Positions 1 through 5,829 of a stretch of DNA of 5,829 nucleotides are shown here, piece after piece; position 1 is the stretch's first letter, and each line of letters opens with the position of its first letter. Position numbers and translations under genes: made by a program. Source of the stretch: an uncultured bacterium (GTDB taxonomy: Bacteria; Planctomycetota; UBA1135; GCA-002686595). The notes below the pieces were generated by a model. The model was not told the origin of the DNA. It did no database searches and saw nothing but the letters and a program-made list of their open reading frames with translations. The stretch covers positions 1 through 5,829 of the forward strand of contig CAJXRJ010000494.1 of assembly GCA_913058555.1 (NCBI GenBank), read 5' to 3'.

Positions 1-24
1 CTCGGAGATGTGTATAAGAGACAG
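1..24 (+). other. Nextera transposase adapter remnant (artefact)
   Basis: Bases 6-24 read AGATGTGTATAAGAGACAG, the 19-bp Tn5 mosaic end used in Nextera library preparation. The preceding CTCGG matches the Nextera read-2 adapter. This is residual sequencing adapter at a contig end, not genomic DNA. It creates two false ATG-initiated reading frames, beginning MCIRDR (from base 8) and MYKRQ (from base 10), both typical signs of this contamination in metagenomic protein sets. Genomic sequence starts at base 25. Confidence 0.97.
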
Positions 25-230
25 GGTTCGAACTGCTCGACGATCTCGGCTTCCAGCACATGCGCCTCGCCGGCAGCGGATCGAGCCTCTTCGGCCTCTT
101 CGACCGGCGCACCGGTGGCGCCCAACGCGCGGCCGAGGACATCGCGAAAGAGGCGGCGTCGCTTTCCCTCGGGATCCGTTACTTGGCGGTTCTCAAGGCC
201 ACACGCGCCGGGGTTCTCTTTACGACGTGA
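25..230 (+). CDS. ispE: 4-diphosphocytidyl-2-C-methyl-D-erythritol kinase, C-terminal fragment (5' end missing)
   Basis: This is the tail of a GHMP-family kinase, read in the frame whose codons start at 27 and ending at TGA 228-230; 67 residues remain. IspE phosphorylates CDP-methylerythritol with ATP in the cytoplasmic MEP pathway of isoprenoid synthesis. The fragment begins FELLDDLGFQHMRLAGSG and continues SSLFGLFDRR. This matches the late glycine/serine-rich motif (GSGS/T followed by FGLF) found near the IspE C-terminus, followed by the usual Ala/Glu-rich helix and a final short strand. The start and the ATP-binding region are missing because the contig begins here; in this frame the adapter contributes a TAA at 15-17. 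Another GHMP kinase cannot be excluded from so short a piece, but the length after the motif and the wording fit IspE best. It is followed after 41 nt by the DUF2520 gene on the same strand, so the two are probably co-transcribed. Confidence 0.75.
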
Positions 231-254
231 GCGACTTGATGGACGACTTCATGG

Positions 255-260
255 GTGAGG
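255..260 (+). promoter_or_regulatory. candidate ribosome binding site for the DUF2520 gene
   Basis: GTGAGG lies 11 nt upstream of ATG 272. It is a modest Shine-Dalgarno match with slightly long spacing. It supports the ATG at 272, where the Rossmann strand begins directly (MRIGIVGTG), over the in-frame ATGs at 239 and 251. Confidence 0.4.
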
Positions 261-271
261 ACCTGGCGGCC

Positions 272-1096
272 ATGCGCATCGGCATTGTCGGGACCGGCGC
301 CGTCGCTTCGGGATTCGCGAGGGTCCTGGGCGGCGCCCCATGCGACATCTATCTATGGGGCCGTCGGAGCGATCGAGCCCGGGAGCTGGCCCAGGAGACG
401 GGCATCCAATGGGCGGATGGGCTCCATCAGTTCGGTTCGCTGCACGCGGTCATTCTGGCCGTGTCCGACGACGCCGCGGGGCTCGTTGCAGGGCAGGTCG
501 CCGAGGCCGTTCCCCGGGACGCTCGGCCAGCGATCTTCCATACGGGCGGAGCGCGCACAGGAGCCCGGGCCATGGGCGCGGGCGCGGCCGCGCGGTTTGA
601 ACTCGGCTCCATCCACCCGTTGGTGGCAGTGCCCCGCGTGCCCGTACCCGGGGTTCATCCGTTCGGCGGGATGCCCTTTGCCATTGAGTCCAGCGGCGCA
701 CGGTCGCTGGCGCTGGCCCGGTCGATTGTGGAGGCCCTTGGCGGGGATGTCTTGGAGCTACCGAAGGGATCGAGCCCCGAGAGCGTGAAGCTACGCTATC
801 ACGCCCTGGCCACGATGGTCGCGACCGGCGTGGCGACCCTCGTCGACCGTGCCGCGGCGGCGCTGGCGGAATCCCCTGGGGAGGCGCAGGCGCTGCGCGC
901 GGCCTACGGGAAGCTCGCCCAGAGCGCGGCGCGCAACGTGTCCGCCCAGCCGGGAGCGCTGGCCCTCACGGGGGCCCTCGCGAGGGGCGATGAGGCCCTG
1001 CTCGCGGAGCATGTGGAGGCGCTCCGCGGGGACCTGAACGAACGTCTGTACGCCGAGATCCTCGCCGCGGCGCGGGGCATGCTCGAGGATCGATGA
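272..1096 (+). CDS. Rossmann-fold DUF2520-family oxidoreductase-like protein
   Basis: A 274-residue protein related to the 6-phosphogluconate dehydrogenase, ProC and ketopantoate reductase group. It opens with a dinucleotide-binding fold: MRIGIVGTGAVASGFARVLG, with the glycine motif G7-T-G9, then WGRR (29-32) after strand 2 and VILAVSDD (60-67) after strand 4. The second half is DUF2520-like: FHTGGAR (89-95), GSIHPL (112-117), FAIES (136-140), K173 with YH (176-177), and ALTGALARGD (230-239) near the end. K173 and H177 sit where beta-hydroxyacid dehydrogenases carry KxxxN; that equivalence is my inference. The substrate of this family is not established. In-frame ATGs at 239 and 251 are alternative starts. 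The open frame continues further upstream only because it shadows ispE and runs into the adapter. The gene lies 41 nt after ispE and overlaps the aro fusion gene by ATGA, so it is probably translationally coupled to it. Confidence 0.85.
   Translation: MRIGIVGTGAVASGFARVLGGAPCDIYLWGRRSDRARELAQETGIQWADGLHQFGSLHAVILAVSDDAAGLVAGQVAEAVPRDARPAIFHTGGARTGARAMGAGAAARFELGSIHPLVAVPRVPVPGVHPFGGMPFAIESSGARSLALARSIVEALGGDVLELPKGSSPESVKLRYHALATMVATGVATLVDRAAAALAESPGEAQALRAAYGKLAQSAARNVSAQPGALALTGALARGDEALLAEHVEALRGDLNERLYAEILAAARGMLEDR
1085..1089 (+). promoter_or_regulatory. ribosome binding site of the aro fusion gene, bearing on start choice
   Basis: GAGGA lies inside the last codons of the DUF2520 gene. 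Its spacing is only 3 nt to ATG 1093 but 9 nt to the next in-frame ATG at 1099. Initiation at 1099, giving a product two residues shorter, is therefore at least as likely as at the overlapping ATG 1093. Confidence 0.5.
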
Positions 1097-3282
1097 CGAT
1101 GCCAACGGTCAATGGCCCCCTCGTCGTTTCGCTGCTTCCGCGCAGCCTGGCGGGGCTGGCCCATGCGCTCGAGGGCCGGGTCCATCGCGGTTCGGACGTG
1201 GTCGAAGTTCGATTGGACTTCATCGCGGAGGAACTCGTCCGTGATCCCGCCGCGCTACGGGAGATTCTCAACGCTGCGGGGCGGCCCGTGATCGCGGCTC
1301 TCCACGGCAGGGAGGGGTTCGGGACATTCGACGGGGCGCCTGCCGACCGGCGCGATGCGCTTGTGGCGGCCCGTGCGGCCGGCGCCCTGTACCTGGATGT
1401 GGACGAGTCCCTCGCGAGGTCCGTTGGGGACCTCGGCGGCCCGGTCATTCTCTCCACCCATGGCGTCGCGCCGGAGGCCAGCGCCCTCTCGGAGGCGGCG
1501 GCCCGTGCGCAGGAGATCCGGCGCGGCGACTCCGACCTCGTCAAGCTCGTGCCCGCGTGCGCCAGTGCCAGCGATGGCCTAGCGGTGCTCGAGTGGCTGA
1601 GCTCGCGACCCGGTCAATCCACGATCGCCTTTGGGTCCGGCGACGTGGCGCGCTTCACGCGCATGCTGGCCCCGGCGTTTGGTTCCGCCCTCGTCTATGC
1701 GGCGCCCTTCGACCGGAAAGAGGACTTCGACGCCTTCGATCTGGTCCCCGCTGCGCCAGGACAGCCGTCCATCGCCTTACTGCGTCGCATCTGGCCCCAC
1801 GGGGCCCCGGGCCCTAAGACGGCCATCGCGGCGGTCGTGGGCGTACCGATCGATCACTCTGCCGGGCCGGTGGTGCATGGCGCGGCTTGCCGGGCGGCAG
1901 GGGTCGATGGGATGCTCGTGCCCGTGGCACCCGACGCGCTCAGTGATCTGTGGGCGTTCCCCCGGGTGCGGGAGAGGCTGTGTGGGCTGTCGGTCACCGC
2001 GCCGTTCAAGGGGGACGCGGTGTCCTTTGCGGCGGAGTGCGACGGTGCCACTCGATCGATCGGCGCTGCGAACACCCTCGTGCCGGGCGTTGGCGGAACC
2101 TGGTTGGGACGCAATACCGACGCTCCAGCCGTGGCGCTTTCCTTCCGTCAAGCGGGGGCCGAGGTCCCGGGCGCGGCCGCGCTTGTGATCGGAGCCGGGG
2201 GGGCAGCGCGGGCGGCGGCCTACGCCCTGGCCGAGGGGGGGGCGCGTGTGACCGTCGCCGCCCGCCGCCTGGAAAAGGCCGAGGCCCTCGGGCAGGCACT
2301 TGGCCGCGACATCAAGGCGGTGCAGCTCGATGGCCCCGACTACCGCGCGTTGCAGCCGGACCTCATCGTGCACACCACGCCCCTCGGCACCCACGGCCGC
2401 GGCTGCGTTCCCATGGCGCGCGCCATGGTTCGACCGGGGTCGTGGACGATGGATGCGGTTTATCGGCCGAAGCGCACGGAGCTCCTCGAGCGCGTCGCGG
2501 CATGGGGGGGGAGCGTGCTCTCCGGGGACGGTTGGTTCCTCGGTCAGGCGTGGCTTCAACACCTGATGATCTTCCGCCAGGCCTATGGCCAGGTGGGGCT
2601 CGAGCCAGGCGTCGACTCAGATCTGAGGGAGCATGTCCGCGAGGGCATGGGGGCCGCCTTCGAATGGTGGGGTGGACTGGTGGATCGAGCAGGTGTCCCG
2701 TGCGTGCTCGGGCTCGTGGGGCTGCGGGGCGCCGGAAAGACAACGGTGGGTCGCAAGGTCGCGGAGGAGCTCGGAGCCCGATGGCTGGACCTCGACGATG
2801 AGGTGGCGAAAGAAGCGGGCCTGGAGAGCGCGGCTGAAGTGATCGAACGCGACGGCCTGCGGCGGTTTCGACTGCGGGAAACGGCGGCGTTGGCCGTCGC
2901 CATCAACCGCGCGAAACAAGAGATGGGCCGGACGGGCAGGCCCACCGTTGTCAGCACGGGCGGTGGCATCGTCGAATCTGAGCGGGCCGTGGAGCTTCTC
3001 GTACGGGACGCGTGGACAGCATGGCTGCGCGCGCCGATGGGGGTTTTGGTTCGGCGCGTGGCCGCGGATTCGGCCTCCCTTGGAGGGGCCGGCGGAGCCC
3101 GTGGGGTCAGGCCAGCGATCGTCCCAGGGGCGGCCGCGGGCAGCGTTGAAGAGTTCGAGAGCCTGCGCGCGAGGCGCGCTCCGACCTTCGACCGCATCGC
3201 CGATGTGGTGATCGACGTGGCTGAAGTGTCCGCCGCGGACGCGGCCCGCGAAGTGTGTCGGACTTGGAATCTCGCGCGCTGA
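1093..3282 (+). CDS. trifunctional 3-dehydroquinate dehydratase / shikimate dehydrogenase / shikimate kinase
   Basis: A 729-residue fusion of AroD-, AroE- and AroK-type enzymes, predicted cytoplasmic, converting 3-dehydroquinate to 3-dehydroshikimate, shikimate and shikimate 3-phosphate. Residues 9-235 are a type I dehydratase. They show VEVRLD (E38, R40, D42), catalytic H123 in STHG, Schiff-base K151 in DLVKLVPA, R190 before the FGSA motif, and APGQ ending at Q224. Residues 243-502 are shikimate dehydrogenase. They show DHSAGP (254-259), SVTAPFK with catalytic K306, GAANTLV, NTD with D343, the NADP loop GAGGAARAAA (367-376) followed by AARR, and DAVYRP (454-459). After a linker of about 34 residues, shikimate kinase spans 537-726, with P-loop GLRGAGKTT (543-551), DLDD (566-569), FRLRE (592-596), STGGG (621-625), a lid with RP at 673-674, and RRAPTFDRIAD (694-704). 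Oddities are a His where many dehydratases have an Arg in TxRPxxEGG, and Gly for the second Ser of HSxS. It overlaps the DUF2520 gene by 4 nt; the start may be ATG 1099. Confidence 0.93.
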   Translation: MTMPTVNGPLVVSLLPRSLAGLAHALEGRVHRGSDVVEVRLDFIAEELVRDPAALREILNAAGRPVIAALHGREGFGTFDGAPADRRDALVAARAAGALYLDVDESLARSVGDLGGPVILSTHGVAPEASALSEAAARAQEIRRGDSDLVKLVPACASASDGLAVLEWLSSRPGQSTIAFGSGDVARFTRMLAPAFGSALVYAAPFDRKEDFDAFDLVPAAPGQPSIALLRRIWPHGAPGPKTAIAAVVGVPIDHSAGPVVHGAACRAAGVDGMLVPVAPDALSDLWAFPRVRERLCGLSVTAPFKGDAVSFAAECDGATRSIGAANTLVPGVGGTWLGRNTDAPAVALSFRQAGAEVPGAAALVIGAGGAARAAAYALAEGGARVTVAARRLEKAEALGQALGRDIKAVQLDGPDYRALQPDLIVHTTPLGTHGRGCVPMARAMVRPGSWTMDAVYRPKRTELLERVAAWGGSVLSGDGWFLGQAWLQHLMIFRQAYGQVGLEPGVDSDLREHVREGMGAAFEWWGGLVDRAGVPCVLGLVGLRGAGKTTVGRKVAEELGARWLDLDDEVAKEAGLESAAEVIERDGLRRFRLRETAALAVAINRAKQEMGRTGRPTVVSTGGGIVESERAVELLVRDAWTAWLRAPMGVLVRRVAADSASLGGAGGARGVRPAIVPGAAAGSVEEFESLRARRAPTFDRIADVVIDVAEVSAADAAREVCRTWNLAR

Positions 3283-3284
3283 TT

Positions 3285-3296
3285 CGCACCGGTGCG
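3285..3296. repeat. 12-bp perfect palindrome just after the aro fusion stop codon
   Basis: CGCACCGGTGCG is perfectly self-complementary and begins 3 nt after the TGA at 3280-3282. Without an unpaired centre it makes a poor RNA hairpin, so a dimeric protein-binding site or chance in GC-rich DNA are the likelier readings. Confidence 0.5.
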
Positions 3297-3337
3297 CGAC
3301 GCTTCTTCGATCGCGGCGCTTCGGTTCTGAAGCGTCG
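3297..3337 (+). repeat. hairpin with duplicated 5' arm (terminator- or operator-like)
   Basis: CGACGCTTC (3297-3305) and CGGCGCTTC (3314-3322) are direct near-repeats 17 bp apart, and both can pair with GAAGCGTCG (3329-3337). The first pairing is 9 perfect base pairs around a 23-nt loop. The second is a compact 9-bp stem with one G-U pair around a 6-nt loop (GGTTCT). The two structures exclude each other in RNA. No T-run follows (GTGCTAGTATTTG), so an ordinary intrinsic terminator is not well supported. In DNA, three CGCTTC half-sites (two direct, one inverted) just upstream of a -10 candidate could equally be an operator. Confidence 0.5.
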
Positions 3338-3338
3338 G

Positions 3339-3354
3339 TGCTAGTATTTGATCA
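3339..3354 (+). promoter_or_regulatory. candidate extended -10 promoter for the exported-protein gene
   Basis: TGCTAGTAT at 3339-3347 has the extended -10 TGn element followed by TAGTAT, a 4 of 6 match to TATAAT, in an AT-richer patch of a very GC-rich window. No convincing -35 box lies 16-18 bp upstream (CTTCGG or TTCGGT). The projected transcription start is about 3354, just before the in-frame GTG at 3355. Confidence 0.35.
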
Positions 3355-3360
3355 GTGATC
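3350..3360. repeat. GATCA-G-TGATC inverted repeat at the predicted transcription start
   Basis: GATCAGTGATC is an 11-bp palindrome with 5-bp arms around a single central G. It overlaps the projected start of transcription and the possible GTG start codon at 3355. The size suits a small operator half-site pair, but chance is quite possible. Confidence 0.3.
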
Positions 3361-3390
3361 CCCGCCCGCAGAACACCGACGACAACGCCC

Positions 3391-5829
3391 ATGCGCGCTG
3401 TTTGCCGGATGTTTGACGGAAGATCGGAGTCATGGGGGGCCGCATCTTGCGCCGGGCGGGCGCTGCTGTTGCTCGTTGCCCTGGCGGGTGTGCTGGGCGC
3501 CCAGGCCACCGCGATCGCGGCGCCGGCCGGGTACGGGAGCCATTCATCGGTCCAGGCGGCCGGGCCGCCGGGAAGTGAGCCGCGTCCGGAGGGGGCGGCC
3601 CCTGTCGAAGATCGGTCGACTCGTTTGGCGGCGCTCCAAACGGAGCTGTTCGATTTGGATTCGCCCTCGCTTGAGGCGGCCGCGGCGCTTCGCCGGAGCT
3701 CGGACCCCAGGATGCTGATCGACGCGGTCCTGCTCCGGGCGGGCCGTGCCATTCCGCCGAGCGTGAGCGCGGCGCGGCGCGCCCAGCGGGCTGAGCGGGC
3801 GGAGGAGGCACTCGATTGGCTCCGGCGGGAAATGGCCGTCGAGCCCGGTCGAAGCCTCGTGGAAGCCTCCCTTCGCTCCGCCTTGGACTTTGAGTCTTGG
3901 CCGAATGCCGGGTCGTCCCGGCCGCTCACCAAGGCCGCGATCGGCGTGATCGTTCGGCTCGAGCTGCGGAACTGGGCGCCGATCCTGGCCCGGGGGCTTG
4001 CCCCTGACCTCGCCTCCGCCACGGCCTCGGACGGCGGGATTCGGCGCAGCGTCCAGGGCGCCTTGTTCCAGCTCTTCGGCCGCTGGTTCGAAACCACGCA
4101 GCAGTTCGCAGAGGCCTGGCCGAGCCTCGACGTCGCGTCCGCGGAGTCCCTTGGGCTGGACGCGCTTTTCCAGGCCCACGCGCGAGCGGACCAGAGCGCG
4201 GCCACCCTGATGGAGTTCGCCCCTGCCGAAGTGGGGAGCGACCCGCTGGGTCTCTTCAACCCGGAGGCCGCCGCGGAGGTGGCTCGGGCCGCGGGCCGCG
4301 CGGTGGCGGGGGGGAGGCTTGCACCGGAGGAGGTGATTGAGCTCCTGGGACGTGGATTGAGTGCGGAGGACCGCCCGGTCGCATTGCACGCACGCATTGA
4401 GACCATGCTCGACCTCGTGCAAGGTGTGGACCCAGACGGTCCCGTCGCGGCCGGCGTACGCAGCGCGGTGCTTGCGGTGGGCCAAGTCGCCCCCGGGGCC
4501 GCCGCGGTGCCCGCGGACCGTGCGTGGATCTTCCTCGGGAGCCTGCGGCGTTTGCACTATCCCATGGGCCCCGAGGGCGACGCCATGCGCGCGGAGACGT
4601 TGGCCGCTGGCACTTCGGTCCTCCAAGCGGTGCTGGGGGATGTGCAGGAGCAACCTTTGGACCCGGACGGCCTCAAGGGCGCCATCTCGGCGCTGACGGA
4701 TCTGGCGCGCTCGATCGCCGACCCCGAACTCCGCGGCCGTGCGGCCCGGCCGCTGGTGGTGGAACTCTATGGCCTGGTGGGGCCGGACTCGGCGGAATCG
4801 ATTGGCGTGCAGCGGGCGGCGGCGAAAGGACTGCGGCTGTCATTGGATCGCGCCGACGCCAAAGAACTCCTGCGCCTACTGGGGGGGATGGGCGCCTCCG
4901 AAGTGGAGTACGAACTCCTCGGCGCCTTGCGCGCCGCCATCTCGGTGCTGGAACCCGGCAGCGAGGACGCGGAGGCCGTGATCGCCGAGCTCTTCCTCGC
5001 GGTCGCAGGCTCCGAATTCGATGAGCGTGCCCGGGCCCTTGGCGTGCTCGTGGCCGAGGACGTTCGCCCCGCACTGGCCGCCAAGCGCCGCGACGTGCGA
5101 GCGCGGTGGTTGCTCGAGCGCATCGAGTCCGAGAACTCGCCGGACCTGCGTCGCAGCTTGCTCGACCTTCTGGGTCGTCTCGGCGATCCCGGGACCCTCG
5201 AGCAGCTCATCCAGAGATCCTCTCTCATGGAACTCGTCGTGGGGGACGGTGCCGAGTCGGTGTCGACCCTGGGCGATTGTCTCATTCGCCTTGGCATGGG
5301 AGGAGACCGAGGCCAGCTTGCCAATGAAGCCGCGGTGGGCGACGGCCGATTTGCCCGCGCCGCCCGGTCCCTCGCGGAGGTTCGCTTGCCCGCCCAACCC
5401 AACGCTGCGCTTCCGGCCCGTGCGTTCGTTCTGCGGGAGTCACTGCGGCTCATGCTGGCGGAGGGGGAGTCGGGGCAGGCGTCGCCGTGGCCGCGGGCTG
5501 ATCAGTCGTGGACCGTGAAAGCGACCCTCGAGTTCCTCCGAATCGGCCCGGCCTTGGGCGTCCGGCCCCTCACCCCCGGGGAGTTCCGCGCGATCCTCGA
5601 CGGTCACATCGCCCCGCTGGCGGAGCTGGTTCAGGCGAATACCGAGGCCGGAACCCACGACCGCCTGGCGTTTGATGTCCACGCCCTCAGGGCCCTGATC
5701 CACGCGCGACCAGCCACCGAAACGGCAATCGTGGGGGCTCCGGGTACGCCAGGCGATCGCGCCACATTCATCGAGGCCACCCTCGCGGACTTTGAGCGCG
5801 CCATCGAACTTTGCCCGGTGGGGGAGCCG
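3391..5829 (+). CDS. large predicted exported alpha-helical (HEAT-like) protein, function unknown, 3' end beyond window
   Basis: An uninterrupted frame of 813 codons from ATG 3391 to the window edge, with no stop codon inside the window. I do not recognise a family. The N-terminus has arginines, then a hydrophobic stretch at about 24-43 (RALLLLVALAGVLGAQATAI) followed by Ala-Ala-Pro, which reads as a Sec-type signal peptide; no lipobox is seen. A Gly/Pro/Ala-rich spacer (about 45-75) follows. From about 76 on it is Ala/Leu/Glu/Arg-rich and predicted largely helical, with no further membrane segment. Residues 584-607 (PDLRRSLLDLLGRLGDPGTL then EQLI) closely resemble a HEAT or PBS-lyase-type helical hairpin, and helix pairs ending in short DP or PG turns occur elsewhere, so an alpha-solenoid scaffold outside the cytoplasm is the best inference. 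No catalytic motif is visible. The in-frame stop at 3349-3351 limits the start to GTG 3355, ATG 3391 or ATG 3409. None has a clear Shine-Dalgarno sequence, and ATG 3391 is a compromise. It is probably transcribed from its own promoter in the preceding gap. Confidence 0.75.
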   Translation, partial: MRAVCRMFDGRSESWGAASCAGRALLLLVALAGVLGAQATAIAAPAGYGSHSSVQAAGPPGSEPRPEGAAPVEDRSTRLAALQTELFDLDSPSLEAAAALRRSSDPRMLIDAVLLRAGRAIPPSVSAARRAQRAERAEEALDWLRREMAVEPGRSLVEASLRSALDFESWPNAGSSRPLTKAAIGVIVRLELRNWAPILARGLAPDLASATASDGGIRRSVQGALFQLFGRWFETTQQFAEAWPSLDVASAESLGLDALFQAHARADQSAATLMEFAPAEVGSDPLGLFNPEAAAEVARAAGRAVAGGRLAPEEVIELLGRGLSAEDRPVALHARIETMLDLVQGVDPDGPVAAGVRSAVLAVGQVAPGAAAVPADRAWIFLGSLRRLHYPMGPEGDAMRAETLAAGTSVLQAVLGDVQEQPLDPDGLKGAISALTDLARSIADPELRGRAARPLVVELYGLVGPDSAESIGVQRAAAKGLRLSLDRADAKELLRLLGGMGASEVEYELLGALRAAISVLEPGSEDAEAVIAELFLAVAGSEFDERARALGVLVAEDVRPALAAKRRDVRARWLLERIESENSPDLRRSLLDLLGRLGDPGTLEQLIQRSSLMELVVGDGAESVSTLGDCLIRLGMGGDRGQLANEAAVGDGRFARAARSLAEVRLPAQPNAALPARAFVLRESLRLMLAEGESGQASPWPRADQSWTVKATLEFLRIGPALGVRPLTPGEFRAILDGHIAPLAELVQANTEAGTHDRLAFDVHALRALIHARPATETAIVGAPGTPGDRATFIEATLADFERAIELCPVGEP

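Noticed and set aside
10..258. 82-residue frame beginning MYKRQ
   Set aside because: Also initiated inside the adapter, it overlaps the supported ispE tail in another frame and has no recognisable domain.
8..271. N-terminal extension of the DUF2520 protein beginning MCIRDR
   Set aside because: Its ATG lies in the sequencing adapter and the extension reads the ispE sequence in the wrong frame; the Rossmann fold starts at ATG 272.
3314..3350. Classical rho-independent terminator after the aro fusion gene
   Set aside because: A stem exists but no run of T follows it, so only a hairpin is reported and not a terminator.
3413..3718. 101-codon + strand frame and similar short frames to 5518
   Set aside because: They sit in the wrong frame inside the continuous frame from 3391, giving Arg/Pro-rich shadow translations.
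2583..4406. 607-codon open frame on the - strand
   Set aside because: It lies antisense to the shikimate kinase domain and the exported-protein gene. Its Ser/Arg/Ala-rich, low-complexity translation is typical of a shadow frame in GC-rich DNA, and it spans the intergenic regulatory region.
3544..4653. 369-codon open frame on the - strand
   Set aside because: Antisense shadow of the + strand exported-protein frame, which is open for 813 codons and starts with a plausible signal peptide.
4752..4759. GCTGGTGG, the E. coli Chi sequence
   Set aside because: Expected by chance in GC-rich coding DNA, and the organism is not an enterobacterium.

Overview
The window is a GC-rich (by eye about 70%) bacterial contig end, probably metagenomic. 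Its first 24 bases are not genomic: they match the 3' part of the Illumina Nextera transposase adapter, so the true sequence starts at base 25. No taxonomic marker gene is present. The composition, an AroD-AroE fusion and a large exported alpha-helical repeat protein would suit a planctomycete-like (PVC, for example Phycisphaerae) lineage, but this is a guess of low to moderate confidence.

Layout, all genes on the + strand. Bases 25-230 hold the last 67 codons of an ispE-like GHMP kinase (isoprenoid precursor synthesis, MEP pathway). After 41 nt comes a complete Rossmann-fold DUF2520-type oxidoreductase-like protein (272-1096). It overlaps by ATGA the start of a 729-residue polypeptide (1093-3282) that fuses type I 3-dehydroquinate dehydratase, shikimate dehydrogenase and shikimate kinase. 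These catalyse three consecutive steps of the shikimate pathway, and the domains lie N to C in reaction order. The three genes look like one transcription unit.

The non-coding stretch 3283-3390 contains a 12-bp palindrome, a hairpin whose 5' arm is present twice, an extended -10 promoter candidate and a small GATC palindrome. This looks like the border between two transcription units. From about 3391 (possibly 3355) to the end of the window runs an open reading frame of at least 813 codons. It encodes an unrecognised, probably exported, Ala/Leu/Glu-rich helical protein with HEAT-like character, cut off by the window edge.

The first three genes are housekeeping biosynthesis: the end of a MEP-pathway enzyme, an orphan dehydrogenase-like protein, and a multifunctional enzyme that turns 3-dehydroquinate into shikimate 3-phosphate. 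The exported protein appears to be a separate unit. I see no tRNA, rRNA, CRISPR, transposase, phage or defence genes. The most noteworthy points are the pathway-ordered AroD-AroE-AroK fusion with altered substrate-site residues, the duplicated-arm hairpin next to a promoter, and the large unknown exported protein.
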